Positions 36,701 through 49,237 of a stretch of DNA of 64,000 nt are shown here, in pieces. This DNA is from Grifola frondosa. Taxonomy: Eukaryota > Basidiomycota > Agaricomycetes > Polyporales > Grifolaceae. The stretch covers positions 806,001-870,000 of the forward strand of contig LUGG01000022.1 in assembly GCA_001683735.1 (NCBI GenBank), read 5' to 3'. The notes beneath the pieces are model-generated. The model saw only the letters and a program-made list of their open reading frames with translations, was not told the origin of the DNA and searched no databases. Each line of letters opens with the position of its first letter. The stretch's first letter is position 1. A program made the translations under genes and the position numbers.

Positions 36701-37000
36701 TCATCGCTCTTCGGCAAGAAATCGCATGACAATGAGGAGAAGGAACCAAAGGAGATGGAGACTGGCGTGATCTGTGGGGTTGTAGAGCCTATGGACTACT
36801 CGGTTTACCGATCGTCCGCGTCGGACCCGCCAGAAGAGCCCGCCAATGGCTACAGCGGCACTGGCTCCGCACATAGCAGCAGTGCGCCGCGGATGTCGAT
36901 CGCCTCGAGGAAGAACCTCGCTGAACTGGTCGAGCAGGATCCCGAATTTGTCGCGTATCGTTACCCTTCCAGTGATCAGCGACTTGAAGTCCTCCGGTAA
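33733..37000 (+). CDS. Long disordered Ser/Pro-rich protein of unknown function (two frameshifts)
   Basis: Three exons, 33733-34766, 34818-35561, 35617-37000, encode about 1054 aa once two frame changes are allowed. Most of it is Pro/Ser-rich disorder. Around residues 255-300 there is a short acidic region with CVECAMRDQDMADVDVTG, then a block beginning LTEENLRFWLSI and KDTYSQLRP-like residues resembling a small helical domain. Next comes a charged coil (REEKEERERKRKEEKREKRD), then several basic-hydrophobic SRFFGFKNL and RSRFGLSSLFGKK motifs that look like short linear motifs. The first frame change is at the C5 run 34195-34199. The second, near 34971-34985, needs one base removed or two added. 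The VECAMRDQDMADVDV block is widespread in basidiomycete proteins of unknown function. Confidence 0.7.
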
Positions 37001-37955
37001 TTCTGCGTGTCTCTATCGTCTAGCGTCGCTCGCGCGCAAAACGGGAACACCCTGTGCTCCCTACTCGCCGTCCGCATTTAGTATGATTTCAATTGCCCTC
37101 GAGACACCACCTACCTTCTATCCATCCTCTCCGTTACCCATTTTCATGCACATTTCTTCTGTAGCTCTGATTTTGTTTCGTCTCGTTTCGTCTCGGTATC
37201 GCATTCACTGTGTCATCTTTTAGTACCCTCACTCACTGCTCATATGGACCTTCGTCCACCTTGTTCCCATGCCTGCTCTTGCATATCTCGAAGGACATTA
37301 CTCGTATGACTTTTCTTATTACAGTCTAGTTCCTTCTGCTTGGAGCATCTCTCCTATTAGCTGGCCATGTATGTTTAGATTCGTAGTTAGGTCTACTACA
37401 ACGTCATCGCTAATTTTCCTCTTGAATATGGCCGTGGTTCAGTGAGTGCTGCAAATTTTGGGCGTACCATGATCGTCGTAATCACTTCTGCTCTTTGCTC
37501 ACATTCATTTTCTTCAGCGATACAAGAGTCCATTCGTACGCCGTTGCAAATACGGGACAGTAGCTCCGTATGGATAGCTCCTTCTCCGCAGACCGATACA
37601 ACTAGTTCAGCATCTCACCAAATCTATACACAGTGAATCCCCGGAGGCAGATGGGTGGGGACAATCCTGACGCAGCAGAAGGCGAGGAGTGATGGAACAC
37701 ACTCCTTCATGGACTCGATGTAGTCCAAGTGATGCGATTGCTTGACGATCTTGCCATCGAGGCCCTAGTGCGCAATATGTTAACAATTCGTACGATGGTC
37801 CTATCAACGCTTGATACTCTGGTCCATGAATTTGCGGTGATTAAAAGACGGCGTTGATTTGGATCGAACACTGCATACACCGCCTGATGAATTCCTACCG
37901 TGGGGCCAATTCTTGATAGACCAGAAAATAAAAACAGCGTACGCAAACGAGCAAC
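37001..37955. other. Convergent intergenic region
   Basis: It holds the 3' ends of two converging genes. It is T-rich near 37160-37330, with no supported ORF. Confidence 0.45.
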
Positions 37956-39033
37956 CTAGCACTCAATATCCTCATAGTCCTCGTCCACACCAAGATATTT
38001 CCTGACCTCACTTGCTTCGACGCCATTCTGGCGTGTGAAATGCGAAAGCAGCAGAGCATAGTTATCTGTTCCACGACATTACTACATCAATGAGAGTACG
38101 GAGTAGCGCGGGATACGCACCTGTCCAACGGACAGCCGCTTCTTTCGCCAGTACGACCCCCCGCTTCTTCTCCTCGACCTTGGCCGGGTCGCATGCGCCG
38201 TACGCCGCAAGCTCTTTCCCTAGCTCAGCAAGTTCCTTCTTCGACGCGGCGAGTTGCTCGAGTGCCGCGGCGCGGTCGGCCTAAAAAAGAACGTTGAATA
38301 GAAAATCGGACATTAGATCATTGAAGAGATACGAACGCTATCTACTCTTGAGGCCTTCTCTGCTTCGATAGCAGAGCGCAGCTCTGACAGCTTGTACGGA
38401 GAACTGCTTGGTTTTCTGTGACGGTGGCGAGCCGGTTGGACATCTATGAGCGTTTCAGCAAGTAACCTCAACGGTAGAACTCGTGACGAACAATAGCGCC
38501 CCGCTGAGAGGGAAAACTCCAAAAAACTTGAAAATGCCAAGTATATAGGCGCATATAGTCAGCATACATATAGCCCCAAGTACACCTGATGGTTGACTCA
38601 CAATTAGAGGAGCCGATTTTGTCGCTCTGGACGAGGCCATCGTCGACGAGCGACTGGAGGACTTCCTTCACCGACTGGGATACTGAAGGACGCTTCTTGT
38701 CAGCGATGACGCGACTAATGTGATTCAATGGCGCGCACCTATGCCCTTCATCTTCGGCGCCATCTTTTCCAGCTCCTTCAGCTATATGCGGACGACTGGT
38801 TATGTTTCACGCCAACGCGTAAAAGCGACACCATAATACCTGAAAGAAATCTTTCTGTATATATGCATTAGATTGTTCCTGTCCTGACGAGATATCTAGT
38901 TCCCGTACCGTTTCATGGAATATCTCTACAAGTTTGACGCGCTTTTCCTCCACAGATAGTCCTCGGGGTGCCTGAAGGCAGGTAAGATTAATATCTATGA
39001 TAGTAGCTTGTGCTGTTATGGACTACTGACCAT
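37956..39033 (-). CDS. MND1: Meiotic nuclear division protein 1 (one frameshift)
   Basis: Nine exons read downward: 39033-39031, 38971-38909, 38854-38840, 38781-38739, 38682-38602, 38526-38492, 38443-38337, 38280-38121, 38065-37956; 205 aa with one base restored. The first coding exon is only the ATG. It has the winged-helix N terminus APRGLSVEEKRVKLVEIFHE and KDFFQLKELEKMAPKMKGI, then SQSVKEVLQSLVDDGLVQSD and FFWSFPSQRGA, then a leucine coiled coil, and ends NYALLLSHFTRQNGVEASEV. MND1 pairs with HOP2 to stimulate Dmc1/Rad51 strand exchange in meiosis. Near 38390 the frame slips by one between NQAVLRT and LSELRSAIEAE. Using a different donor before 38443 avoids the slip but gives an unlikely Arg/His/Pro-rich coil. 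It shares a 458-bp divergent promoter with the transporter. Confidence 0.88.
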
Positions 39034-39491
39034 CTTCAAATTCAGAACAGTGAGTCCTAAGATGCAAGCGGAGTGCTAGTTGGGCGATGGTAGGGGAGAG
39101 ATGATGGGGGTAAATGGTGAAGTACAAATTGTGCAGGAAGACGTCGCATCTTATAGTCAATCGTAAGCTTCAATCGGTGTCACGAATTTTCTTCTGGAGC
39201 ACGCAGGAAGAGATTAAGGAGAGAAAATGCCAACGGGCAAATTCGATGACCGTGAACGCGATCGACGCGTGATGGACGCGTGAACCACGTGATGAGCCGT
39301 ATCTGTGACGTCAAGTTGTTGAAGCCTGCAAGCGCGATATACGCGGTACTACCAAGTTCTGACATGTACTGACATGTACTGACATGTCCTGCAACGTGTA
39401 CTGCCTCCAACATACCCTGGATATAGCTGGCTAGCCCACCGAAATTAATTGTAGTGGCTACAGGACTTTTTATCTCCATCGCCTGTTACAA
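39034..39491. promoter_or_regulatory. Divergent promoter between MND1 and the transporter, with a 10-bp triple repeat
   Basis: 458 bases separate the two starts. At 39360-39388 the decamer CTGACATGTA occurs three times head to tail. Each copy contains the palindrome ACATGT, so it could be a regulatory array. Not matched to a known factor. Confidence 0.4.
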
Positions 39492-40998
39492 ATGTCCTCA
39501 GGAGGATCATCTCTCGGCGCAACATTCTTGGGTGCACTCCAGGGCTCAGTTGCCGTCCTACTCACCCTCCTCGCAGGATATGTCTCCGCACGCGGGGGAT
39601 ACCTCGACCACCCCACCGTCAAGCATGTCTCCAAGTTGTGCACAGTTCTCTTCCTCCCCTCGCTCATCATTGTCGGGATGGGCCCCGAGCTAACAGCGAG
39701 CAAGCTCTCTGACCTTTGGATAATCCCGCTATGGGGTTTCGTGAGCACACTCATCGCGCATGCATTTGGCTGGCTGGGACAACGTATGCTCCGCCTCCCG
39801 CATTGGGTCATCATTGCCGCAGGACGGCCCAATTCGAACGCGCTTCCGCTTCTCCTCATCCAGTCTCTCGAGCATACGGGCGTACTTGATGCGCTAGCGC
39901 GGCCTGGAGAGGACGCGTCCGCGACGCTCAGTCGCGCAAAGCCTCTCATCCTTCTCAACGCCATTGTGCAGCAGATCTTCACCTTCCAGCTCGCCCCTGG
40001 CGTCATAGCGCTTGACGACGGCCATCGCAAGGATAGCAACCCCGAGAACGCAAATCGCCTCCGCCCCGGACCTGGGACGCTTACGTCCGTGGTGCAGGAT
40101 CCAGAGCGCGTCGGTCTGCTACACGACCATGGCTCTGACGACCAGCCTGGTGGATCGCGGCGGGAGCATTACACGGATGCGCTTAACCTGATCAAGGACG
40201 CACCGAATGTACATTGGCCGTTCTGCCTCAGCGCACTCGAGAAGCCCCTCAAAACTCTATGGTCATACATAAGCGCGCCGCTCATCGGCGGTATAATTGC
40301 GTTCGTTATCGGGGTTAGCGCTTTTCGTAACGATATTGGGAGCTGATGGTGCTGATTACTTGACGCAGATGACGCCGCCACTTCACAAAGCGATCCTTGA
40401 CGAGGATGGCGTATTGTACAGCTCCATCACGCAGAGTATCAAGAACCTGGGAGACCTATTGTGAATATCAGTGCTTCCTCTATCACTGTATGTATGCACT
40501 GACTGCTCGTTAGCGTGGTGCTGCAGTCGTTCACGGTGGGTGCAGAGCTCGCGCTCGTGCCCTCGACGCATCCGGGCACGCTCGCAATGTCTTATGTCCT
40601 CGCCGTGCGCTTCCTGCTTATGCCCGTGCTCAGTCTCCTCTTCGTATGGGTGAGTGCCGGACGCGGGCTGTACGTCGATGACCGCCTCGCCTGGTGCGTA
40701 TTTTCCCGCGTTGATTTTGCACACGGATACTGATGCGCTCGAGTTAGGTTTCTCCTCGTGCTCATCCCCTCGGGCCCCTCTGCGTTGCTTTTGGTCAGCG
40801 TTGCAGAGCTCGTCGACGTAGACCAGGGACCGATCGCGGGGTACCTCACCATCGCTGTACGTATCCTCTCCATTCCATCTGCGGAGAGCATTTGTGTTGA
40901 CGATGGTCTAGTACATGATCTCCCCTCTGATGGCTGTGGTATGCTCTCTCGGTCTTCAGGTCGTCGAGAACGTGGCGGGTCGGGTGCCAGGTTTATAA
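39492..40998 (+). CDS. PIN-like auxin efflux carrier family membrane transporter
   Basis: Exons 39492-40313, 40369-40460, 40514-40693, 40748-40856, 40912-40998 give 429 aa, all phases consistent. The N-terminal half has about five transmembrane helices: GALQGSVAVLLTLLAGYVSA, KLCTVLFLPSLIIVGMG, LWIIPLWGFVSTLIAHAFGW, HWVIIAAGRPNSNALPLLLI. A long hydrophilic loop of about 70 residues follows (DDGHRKDSN...), and the C-terminal half has WSYISAPLIGGIIAFVIG, ALVPSTHPGTLAMSYVLAVRF, IPSGPSALLLVSVAELV and YMISPLMAVVCSLGL. The two halves with a central loop, and the N-S/N-A-Pro-type turn in GRPNSNALPLLL, match the Mem_trans (AEC) family. Fungal members sit in ER or plasma membrane; the substrate is unknown. 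Confidence 0.88.
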
Positions 40999-41850
40999 TG
41001 TCTTAAACATTGTTCCATCATGGCCATTTCTCCGTCATCTTGATCAGAATGTCTCATTGGTGAACCATATGGGCGGTAACAGACCTTTCATGTGGACGCG
41101 GGTCCTAGTCCACGCGCTTGAAGTGATTTTTTTGCGGCTCGATGCATCCGGGGGTCTTAAACAATTTGTAGGGATGTCAACAGTCAATGTATTGCATATT
41201 TTCATCCCGTGACCTGCTTTTCTTTCTCAGCTATGGTACGAAGATCATGAAACGAAGCAATTAGTCACTCACCTCTGCTGAATGACTTTGATCATGGGGC
41301 TGACGGATGGAGAGGGCGCCCGCAGTTAGTTTTGTCGCACTTCAAGCTTCAAGGAGAGCATCTTCTCATTGATCAGATCATTTCATAGCAAGCGCTCAAC
41401 TAGATTGCTCGTTTGCTCATGGGCCTGAAAGCGAAGAAGGCGGCCGCACTTAGAGCCACTAACATTACTTATATCCTCGAAAGGGTCTCTCTGCGCTGAT
41501 TCTGCCACAGCAGACTACGGGATGTGCTCAGTGCACGAGTAGCAAGTTCCATGGCGGATTCTAGCTGCCCATTGACGCATTCTCGAATCATTAGCGAAGA
41601 TGACTGCCATTATCTGAAATCCTGTACATGCAAATACCTGCTCTGACTCTGCGTGCCGTTATTAGCGCCCAGGATTACATCCGTTCTCGAGAACTTCACA
41701 AATGCCAAACGAGGACGTCGACGAGGTACAAGCCTTTCTTTTCATCTCTTTTTCTAAATTGGGATCAGCATACGTAGACGGATGACGAGAACAGTGAACC
41801 GCACGAACCAAACGGACACCGGGCTCCGAGACCTGAGTTCCTCTTGCATT
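40999..41850. other. Convergent intergenic region
   Basis: It lies between the transporter and the first minus-strand DUF6533 gene and has no supported ORF. Confidence 0.4.
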
Positions 41851-43513
41851 CTAGGCAAACCGGTAATCGAGTCCAGACGAGCCAAAAGTCATCGTATCGT
41901 CCGACACATCGCGATTAACGTTGCTCGACATCTCCTCGAGCGTAATCTCTTCGTCAGCCTGTCCCTCGTCAGAGAAATCGAGCTCCTGCGAAGACAGCGA
42001 GAACTCATGGTCCAGCGGGGCACCGAGAGGTTCAACGAAAGCTGCGAAACGCAGCGAGTGTTCTTGGGAGCGAATAAAGGACGGGCGGGTGGCATCAGTG
42101 CTGATATGTCCCGGGGAATCGATCTCACGTAGGTTGAGGAGGAATCGTGAGATGAGGATAGCTGACATGCTGTGATTGAGATTATGTGGACATCAACAAT
42201 GGTGAAGGGATGGAACGGGATGAGGATACTGACGGGTCAATGAACCAGCTGATGAACGGGAGCCAATTCTGGCGGCGATGTGTGATTCACAATGAAAACA
42301 GGTCATAGCACATATACGCACTTCAGAGGCCACCGGTACAGCCTGTGACACAATGTATAAAACATTCAGTATCAACAGAACCCTGTGACGTGTTGTACAT
42401 TAGTCGAATTGCAAAACGTGCGAGAGACTTACGCAAAGTACAAGGTTCCTATCGGGATGATCAGTGCTGCAACATAGAAAATGAGAAGGAAACTAACCAT
42501 CTCGCAGGAGTAAAGAGTTCAGTGAAGTTGGGAGATTCGCCTCTTGAGCAATTTTTCTGACTTGATATGTTTTCATTACAGTTACAGCAAGGACAAGGAC
42601 ATCCGCGACGACTACTGTGGCGCTTGATAAGTAGGCCACTGAGGACACCTCGTGAGCGCAATAGACAGGAATAAGCCAATAACAAAACATACATCTGTGT
42701 GGTTCTGATTCAGTCAACCTAAAATAATGATGTCAATGAATTTTACTAACATGGTGTAGACCTCGTCCGAAATGTTGTTATATGAGGTGCAATTATAGGG
42801 AGGTGGTGCTTCAACCACTACTAGTCGTGCAGCCTGAAACTGAAAGTGCATCATCAGTTTCATATCAAGATTGGCGAGGGCAGGACTCACAATATCAAAA
42901 CCGGAAGGGACCAGAGACAAAATGAGTATCAACGATGCCATTCGCCACTGACGACCAGACAAGGCATATACTCGGAGGCACGAGAATGCTAGACAGAATA
43001 TATATTAGATATCGTTATTAAGAATGTCATCAGGCACAATCAGGACTCACCGGCGGAAAGAGCAGGCATGAAGTCCCCAAAAATTGTCTGCAGCCATATC
43101 ATAGCGGAGCAAGTCTGCAGGCAATGAGTGGATGACAAGCAAAATCAGGACAAGGACTCTACCTTGGGCCTCAGCGGATAAATGGTTGGGAGAGTGAAAA
43201 CCCAACACAGAAGCATAACATATCTCGTCATCAAAAAGAACAAAGTGGCCGCCGAAAAGCGACGTTTCCAGACGAGTTGATATTCACGATCAAAAGTGAT
43301 CAAATACTCATAGACAAGAAGAGCTGAAGATATGAACGTTACATGGCGGTTTAAAATGGGACGATGGATGACTACTGACTAGTAGCTGACACGGTACAAC
43401 AGATTACAGTGAAGCTACAGCGATAATGAATATTGATTAGGTATGGAAGAAGTATGCAAAGCAGACACAACTTACTTTTCCTGAGCTGCTTCAGCGCTGA
43501 CGTCAGATGACAT
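41851..43513 (-). CDS. DUF6533 family multi-pass membrane protein, copy 3
   Basis: The start MSSDVSAEAAQEK (exon 43513 downward) is followed, through about nine short exons, by YEYLITFDREYQLVWKRRFS (DUF6533 core), LMTRYVMLLCWVFTLPTIYP, CSAMIWLQTIFGDFMPALSA, FSCLRVYALSGRQWRMASL, VVEAPPPYNCTSYNNISDE, VVVADVLVLAVTVMKTYQV, NSLLLRDG, TLYF, LILNVLYIVSQAV and the tail ILISRFLLNLREIDSPGH...FAAFVEPLGAPLDHEFS. The final exon runs 42168-41851 and ends with an acidic ~50-residue tail. Seven hydrophobic segments give a receptor-like topology with a cytosolic C terminus. No lesion is required, although the exon around 42700 is hard to place. The function of the family is unknown. It is the best-preserved of the five copies in this window. 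Confidence 0.75.
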
Positions 43514-44723
43514 GATATCGATAGTGAAGAGGGCGAGGAAGAGGCAGAGATCCTGCTATTATATGTGTCCAACACTTGACAACGTAGATATATCTTCGGC
43601 AAATTCATTAGAAATTAATCGGAGTCACGATCCAATTGTTCATTTCATTCGCTGGAAGATGCGACCTAGAGATCTGTCAAAGATGCCCAGGTTTCACAGC
43701 GAGTGATGCCACGATTGCAATTCTTTAGAGCCTCATACCTCCACATCGTACAACCTATGCGCCAAATCTGTCAAGCGAACCATTAGGTCGTTCAGAACAT
43801 ATATATCAGACTGGCACAGTTGGTTCAACGAAGCAAGGATAGGTAATACAAACCCTCCGACTCCGAGTCGGTGCTGGGCAACTGAGTAATTGAGTGGACA
43901 AAAAAACACAGCCTTTATCAGAGGTCGAGCAAATCACTACTAGTCAGTATGTCAGCTCACTAAAGCGATGCAGTCTAGAAACTGGCGAGACCGCACGATC
44001 AATTTTGCTGTGCTGACAGTCGCCCAATACCGACCGGTTGTGTTTGACATTAAATTCCGCGCAAATCAAAAGCCCCCCATTCAAACGAGCGTGATGGATC
44101 GGAGGAACTAGCTGGAACTAACCAAAGCCAAGCACACCAGTGAGAGCCAGTAAGATGTGAGCGTACAGCCATGTACAACCGAGCCTAAATCATTCTCCGA
44201 CTGAGAGACTGGCGCCATCTAGCTATCCATACAAAACGAGGGGCAACAGTTATAGAGGAAGCCCAGGAAGATGTCAGACGCCCGACGATAGTCGACGCGG
44301 GCTCCGACGCTCAGCGCTATGGAGGAGGAGGAGGATCAATTTGGTCAACACCAGTAAATACAATGTACGCCGCGCTCAACGACATTTGTAACCACTGCCG
44401 ACCAAGTTTCAGATATCTTCAATGACGCCCATTCGCTATGCGGGGGTGTCAAGTTTTCTGACGATAGCCAGCACCCGGCGCACCGGCCGCCTAAGTTGAG
44501 CAAGCAGGCGATATCCGAATCCACGAACGACCTCTTTCAGGTATCAAATGTCCAAGCCTCACCATAAATATACATGCTAGCGTACATATGGTTATGCAGC
44601 AGCAGGCCTGCTAGTGTTTCTGGAGAACGTACAGAATAGTCGAAGATGATCGAAAGCTGTTCAGCATACATAAACAAGCAGTGCGTCCCAATGCTCGCAT
44701 CACAGTTTCCTTCTATGGTCAGA
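43514..44723. other. Intergenic between DUF6533 copies
   Basis: About 1.2 kb of A/T-rich sequence without coding character, with a short GGA repeat near 44325. No RNA gene seen. Confidence 0.4.
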
Positions 44724-46476
44724 TTAGTATACATCTACTGTTGACAAATGGCAACGAACGAACCAGGCAGATACTCCGACCCTGTCTTCCTCTATGACTG
44801 AGGACGGACTATGGTCGACTCCAGAGAGCCCACTGGTGTTGGCCTGGCCAGATGCTATTTCCTCGTCATTGCCAAGCACATCCTCATCCTCGATTTTCCC
44901 GTCAGCTCCATGCAAGTCCAAGGAATTAGGATCTGTCGCGGAGAACGAGAAGTCGTGGTCGAGAGGGGCACCGAGAGGCTCGACGAATGTCGCGAAGCGG
45001 ATCGAGTGAACAGATGACGAGTGGCTTGGATCCTCAGTCCCGTGTTGGGATGGATCAATCTCACGGAGATTGAGCATGAACCGCAAGATAAGAATCGTCG
45101 TTATGCTGTGCCAAGACCAATGTCAACTCTACCAACGAAAACGGAGAGAAAGTAGTCGTAGTGACTTACGGTTCAATGAACTCGCCAATGTATAGAAGGT
45201 GTCCTGGCATAGTACACGGGTTCGCGTGAGTGGAAATCGATGCATGGATAAGTGGCTTACGAAGGTTTGCCCCAAGTATACTGCTACGATGTCGGCAATG
45301 TTGATGATCAATAAGGTCCTGTCAAGTGCATCATTGTCAATTAACATCAGGCCTGCCTCAGATTTGTGACCTACACGAAATATAATGCACCTGTGGAGCG
45401 TCATCAGGTCGGAGTATATTGAAGAATTGAAACTCACCATCTCTCAAGACCAAAGAGTGCAATGGGGTTTGGAGACTAGCCTCCTCGGCGGTCAATCTGG
45501 TCCGGTAGGTGTGACGTACCGTCACTGCAAGAACGAGTACATCCGCAGCGATTGTTGCAGCGCGCTCTACATATCCCACTGGAAATATGATGTGAGCAGA
45601 GCACTTGGTCAATAAGAGGCCGAGGCCTACAGTAAAACATACATCTATATGGCACGAATTCAGTCGACGAGCTACAGCGACATAAATCAAATTCACTGAC
45701 AAATTTGTGAGCTTTGCCGAAACCAAATAGGCTGTTGTACAGTTGATGGGAGGTGGAGCTACAATTGTTCTTTGTCGCACGTCGTCAAACTCCGAACGCA
45801 TCCAGCGCATCAATTTATCGCCAAGGTCGACACAGAGGACAACACTCACCAGTATAATGCCGAAGGGGATGAGTGACAGGATGAACACCAATGCTGCGAT
45901 TTTCCATTGACGACCGGACAAGGCATACGCTCGGAGACTCCCGAATGCTTCAAAAAGCACATATGGCCTGTCAGAAGTGACAATGTCATATAGCCATTGG
46001 GTACTCACTGGACGAAACAAAAAGTAAAAGTAGGTCCAATGCCGTTGTCAGCCAGACTAACGCAGAACAGCTCTAAGAATTATGAGTGGGCGAAACATGT
46101 TGCAGCGTTGAAATGGAAAACTCTACCGTTGTCGTTAATGGGTATAAAGTCTGAAGGTCGAATATGATTTCTAGAAGCAAGGAGTATCTCGCGAGCCAGA
46201 AAACCAAGGTAGAGGCTGAAAATCGTCGCTTCCAGATAAATTGATATTCTCGATCGAAGGTGATCAGATACTCATAGACCAGAAGAGCTGGAAGCAAGTT
46301 AAACGAAATGGCGGCTAAAAGTCGAGTATGAAACACGGACTAGTCGTGGACAAGACACAACAGGTTGCAATGAAACTGTATGATAGGATACATTAGATGA
46401 GGAACAATTATAGGAGCTCGAGCGGCACCACTTACATTTGCCGGTCGTCCTCGGCACTGATCGCGGAGGATGACAT
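44724..46476 (-). CDS. DUF6533 family multi-pass membrane protein, copy 4
   Basis: It starts MSSSAISAEDDRQM at 46476 and ends at 44724. Blocks in order are: YEYLITFDREYQFIWKRRFS, RYSLLLEIIFDLQTLYPLT, FGSLRAYALSGRQWKIAAL, LIPFGIILVSVVL, RTIVAPPPINCTTAYLVSAK, ARRLNSCHI, ATIAADVLVLAVTVRHTYRT, HSLVLRDG, TLLIINIADIVAVYLGQTF and LRFMLNLREIDPSQHGTED...FATFVEPLGAPLDHDFS. The C-terminal tail is longer than in the other copies, about 110 residues after LNLRE, and acidic. It lies 1.2 kb upstream of copy 3 in the same orientation, so this is probably a tandem duplication. The blocks can be joined by GT-AG introns but I did not fix every exon edge. Confidence 0.75.
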
Positions 46477-48680
46477 GGTATGAAGTAGTACAGAAAGACT
46501 TTGGACTAGCTGTCTGGGTAGAGATGCAGAGCTCCTGCTCTGCCTTTATGTCGATCTCAAGGAAAAAGGGCGCCGCACAAATATCTCATCGCTGTGCTTA
46601 AAAGCAGCGATCTGATGGATCGTCGCGTCTGTGCTGCGATCTCTTGGAAGTATAGTGCATAACATAATTAGCCATGAATAGCACGATGGAGGATATCTAA
46701 CACACCAAGCAAACATGACTAACGTGTCATGTTGCTTGAAGCACGGCTCGCCGCAGGGTAGTCCCTTAACACTATGGCTCCGAATTCCAGCGTTTGCGGC
46801 AATGTTCAGCTGAGATCCTCACTATATCATGACCATGTTACTGAAGGAGCATTCAAAACGTCGCCATCAGGAATTGAACCATGACAGCGAACCAAAAGAG
46901 GCGCCTCGTCAAATGGAAGAGAATTTCTCACTTAAAGGTGCACTACTTCTTAACTAAATCGCCCATAATGAGCGTCACCGCTGTACCGGTGGAGCGCAGG
47001 ATGCCGCTGTAGGCACGAAAGAAGGTCTCCTGGGAGAAATCATTCAAGTTGGCTGATATGCCTGGAAGTAAAACGTAGCTGCTGTCAAACGTTGTCCATG
47101 GAATAGCGGATTGCATCAAGGATGTGAGGTCTGGACCTAAAATTAGGCTGGGTGCGATTGGGGCGATGACACGTATATGCTTCGTGCATGTTGGCCCCTG
47201 GTATATGCGTTCAACTAGGTTCATCTACAATGCAAGCTTAGGGCTGGACAGCGAAGAACATGATATGAGAAGCAGAAGTATGACCAGTGACTAGTGACTA
47301 GTGGGTACCTGGCCGTTCGGAGGTGTGGCTGCGATCGATCTAACGCTCGCGAGTCTCCACGTGGCCATACACTTTCGACGGCCTCTCGTTCAAACTTCAA
47401 AGCTTCAGCTTCAAGCTTCATCCTTACCTCCCATCTAGGCTCGCTAGCCAACTTTTATATGCGGCAGATAGTTGCTCCTTAGGCCTGAATTCCTCCCGTC
47501 CATATCCGAGGCTCGCGCTCCGCCGACCTGACCGACCGTTCGGACTCGCTCCAGTCTCCTCCGCCAGGCTGGGACTGTAAACCTGACGGGCTTCGGCCCA
47601 TCTTCTAGAATCTACTACCAAAGACCAAGATTGACCTGTCCATTACCGCTATGTTCTTGTGCGATAAGCGTACTCGTTTCGTGCATGGTCTGTGCCACGC
47701 GCTCCTTGAAGGCTCACTGGCCTCCTGCTTCTCACCCCAAAATCTGTCATTCTTTGTCGAGGCCACATTTCAACACCGTGCTAAAACTGACCTGCTTCAA
47801 TCCGGGAGCATCTACTTATACCCCAACTAATCTGTGAGCGGCAAACGGAGGAGACTGTGCAGCTGTCCCAGGAAACATCCTTGTGCTCGGAGCCTTCTGG
47901 ATGTACTTCAGCTCCACTCATCGGTGCAATCATCGTATTCAAGCGTGTAAGCACCGTGTCAGATACTTCTCGTGAGAAGTTGACGGGCGCTGCAGAGAGT
48001 GAATAATTACGCCAGCTCAGTGATCTCTGGCGGCGTGTATCCCGAACGCACAGCGTCGGAATTATGGCTTGGATCTCTGTTTTTCCAGGTTCTCTCATGA
48101 GAAACTTCAACCTCTTTTCATGCCCAGTTCTCTGTTTTTCTCATGTGTCTTCGTTCTGCAAGTTGTCAACGCCCGTCGCAGAGCTCTCGTTCGCACGTCT
48201 TGACGCATGCCAGCGTGTTCCGAACGCCCTACGTTATGTGCCTTACGCTCTCTCCCACGCATAATATCCTCTTCATGTATGTCAGCACTGTAGATCGGCG
48301 ACGCTTTCGACTAGTGCATACTCCGTATTTCCTGAGTCAGTCTTTCCACGCGAGACGCAAACTTATGCTTATGCTTTTAGTGCTCCAACAAATCCTGTCA
48401 CGATGGGCATAGCCAGTGCTGTGAAGCTCATGAATGACAACAGGGTCTGTTCGGCAATGCCCCTCACCTGGAGTTTGGGAGGTAAGTGCCACGGTAGTAA
48501 CATGCATGCATGTCCTTACGAAACGCTTTTATGTTACCAAAGAATCCCTTCCACGTTCTCTGGCTAAACCCTATCGTAGACGGAAATGAATAATGAGCTC
48601 ATGCTATTCGCAAGGCATCACCTTATAGCTCGGCACATTACGAACGAAATCTCCCGTTAGGTTCTCGGATGTGCGGCTTC
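46477..48680. other. Intergenic with gene-like fragments
   Basis: No complete gene supported. On the minus strand 47224-46943 is an open frame of 93 codons (MNLVERIYQGPT...TLIMGDLVKK) with coding-like composition, and a TATAAAA sits on the same strand at 47460-47454. On the plus strand 47651-47821 reads as a coding-like 56-residue segment (MFLCDKRTRFVHGLCHALLE...) with no visible partners. Neither matches a family I know; they may be remnants. Confidence 0.35.
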
Positions 48681-49000
48681 ATTCTTCAGGGTCAATGGTG
48701 ATGGTGACCATGTAGTCCGTGTCTTCGCGTAGTTTGGATATCGAGAATGCCGTCCCAAGTTCGACATCTAATACACATATGGAGGTGGGAACGAACGTAT
48801 GATTTTAGTGTGAAGAACTCTCGTGTGCCGCGACAGACAGTAGCTGGCTGAGACCTTCGCTTGGTGCGCGCACAGTAGTGTCGCGAACGTTGATGCTTAT
48901 TCTATCTCTTTCCCTTGGCGGTCCTGGATGGCGAATATATTGTTGGTGATGATCAATACAGAGCTGTATGCCTGTAACAAAGGTCTCTGTCAGTTATCTC
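48681..49000 (-). pseudogene. Unrecognised gene remnant with a frameshift and a nonsense codon
   Basis: Minus-strand translation is convincingly protein-like in three successive pieces: SSVLIITNNIFAIQDRQGKE, then after a one-base shift near 48905 ISINVRDTTVRAPSEGLSQ and LLSVAAHESSSH, then past an in-frame TAA FVPTSICVLDVELGTAFS and EDTDYMVTITIDPEE with a natural stop near 48681. The beta-rich, hydrophobic-polar alternation suggests a small beta-sandwich domain. Upstream limits are unclear. Family not recognised. It could be a pseudogene or another site hit by sequence errors. Confidence 0.4.
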
Positions 49001-49237
49001 TGCTGTAATTCACAACCAGAACGCCTCAATCATATCCTCGCTCATAAATAGTACTTTGTAAACATCAGATATAGCGACACTCTCGATGTCAGAAAGCAAT
49101 GAACAGCGACATCGACGCACTCCAATTCATGCATATGTCCTCCTTCAGGTCAGCATCAGCAAATACGAGGTATACGAGGTATAGGCGAGAAAGCGATGCT
49201 ACACGAACCTAAAGAAAATCTCAAATGTCTTGATAGC
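49001..49237. other. Intergenic, no gene seen
   Basis: Short spacer before DUF6533 copy 5 on the minus strand. It contains a short direct repeat ATACGAGGT near 49164-49182. Confidence 0.3.

Noticed and set aside
46865..46900. tRNA-like B-box (minus strand GGTTCAATTCC)
   Set aside because: No A-box at the right distance, no cloverleaf, and no paired acceptor stem.
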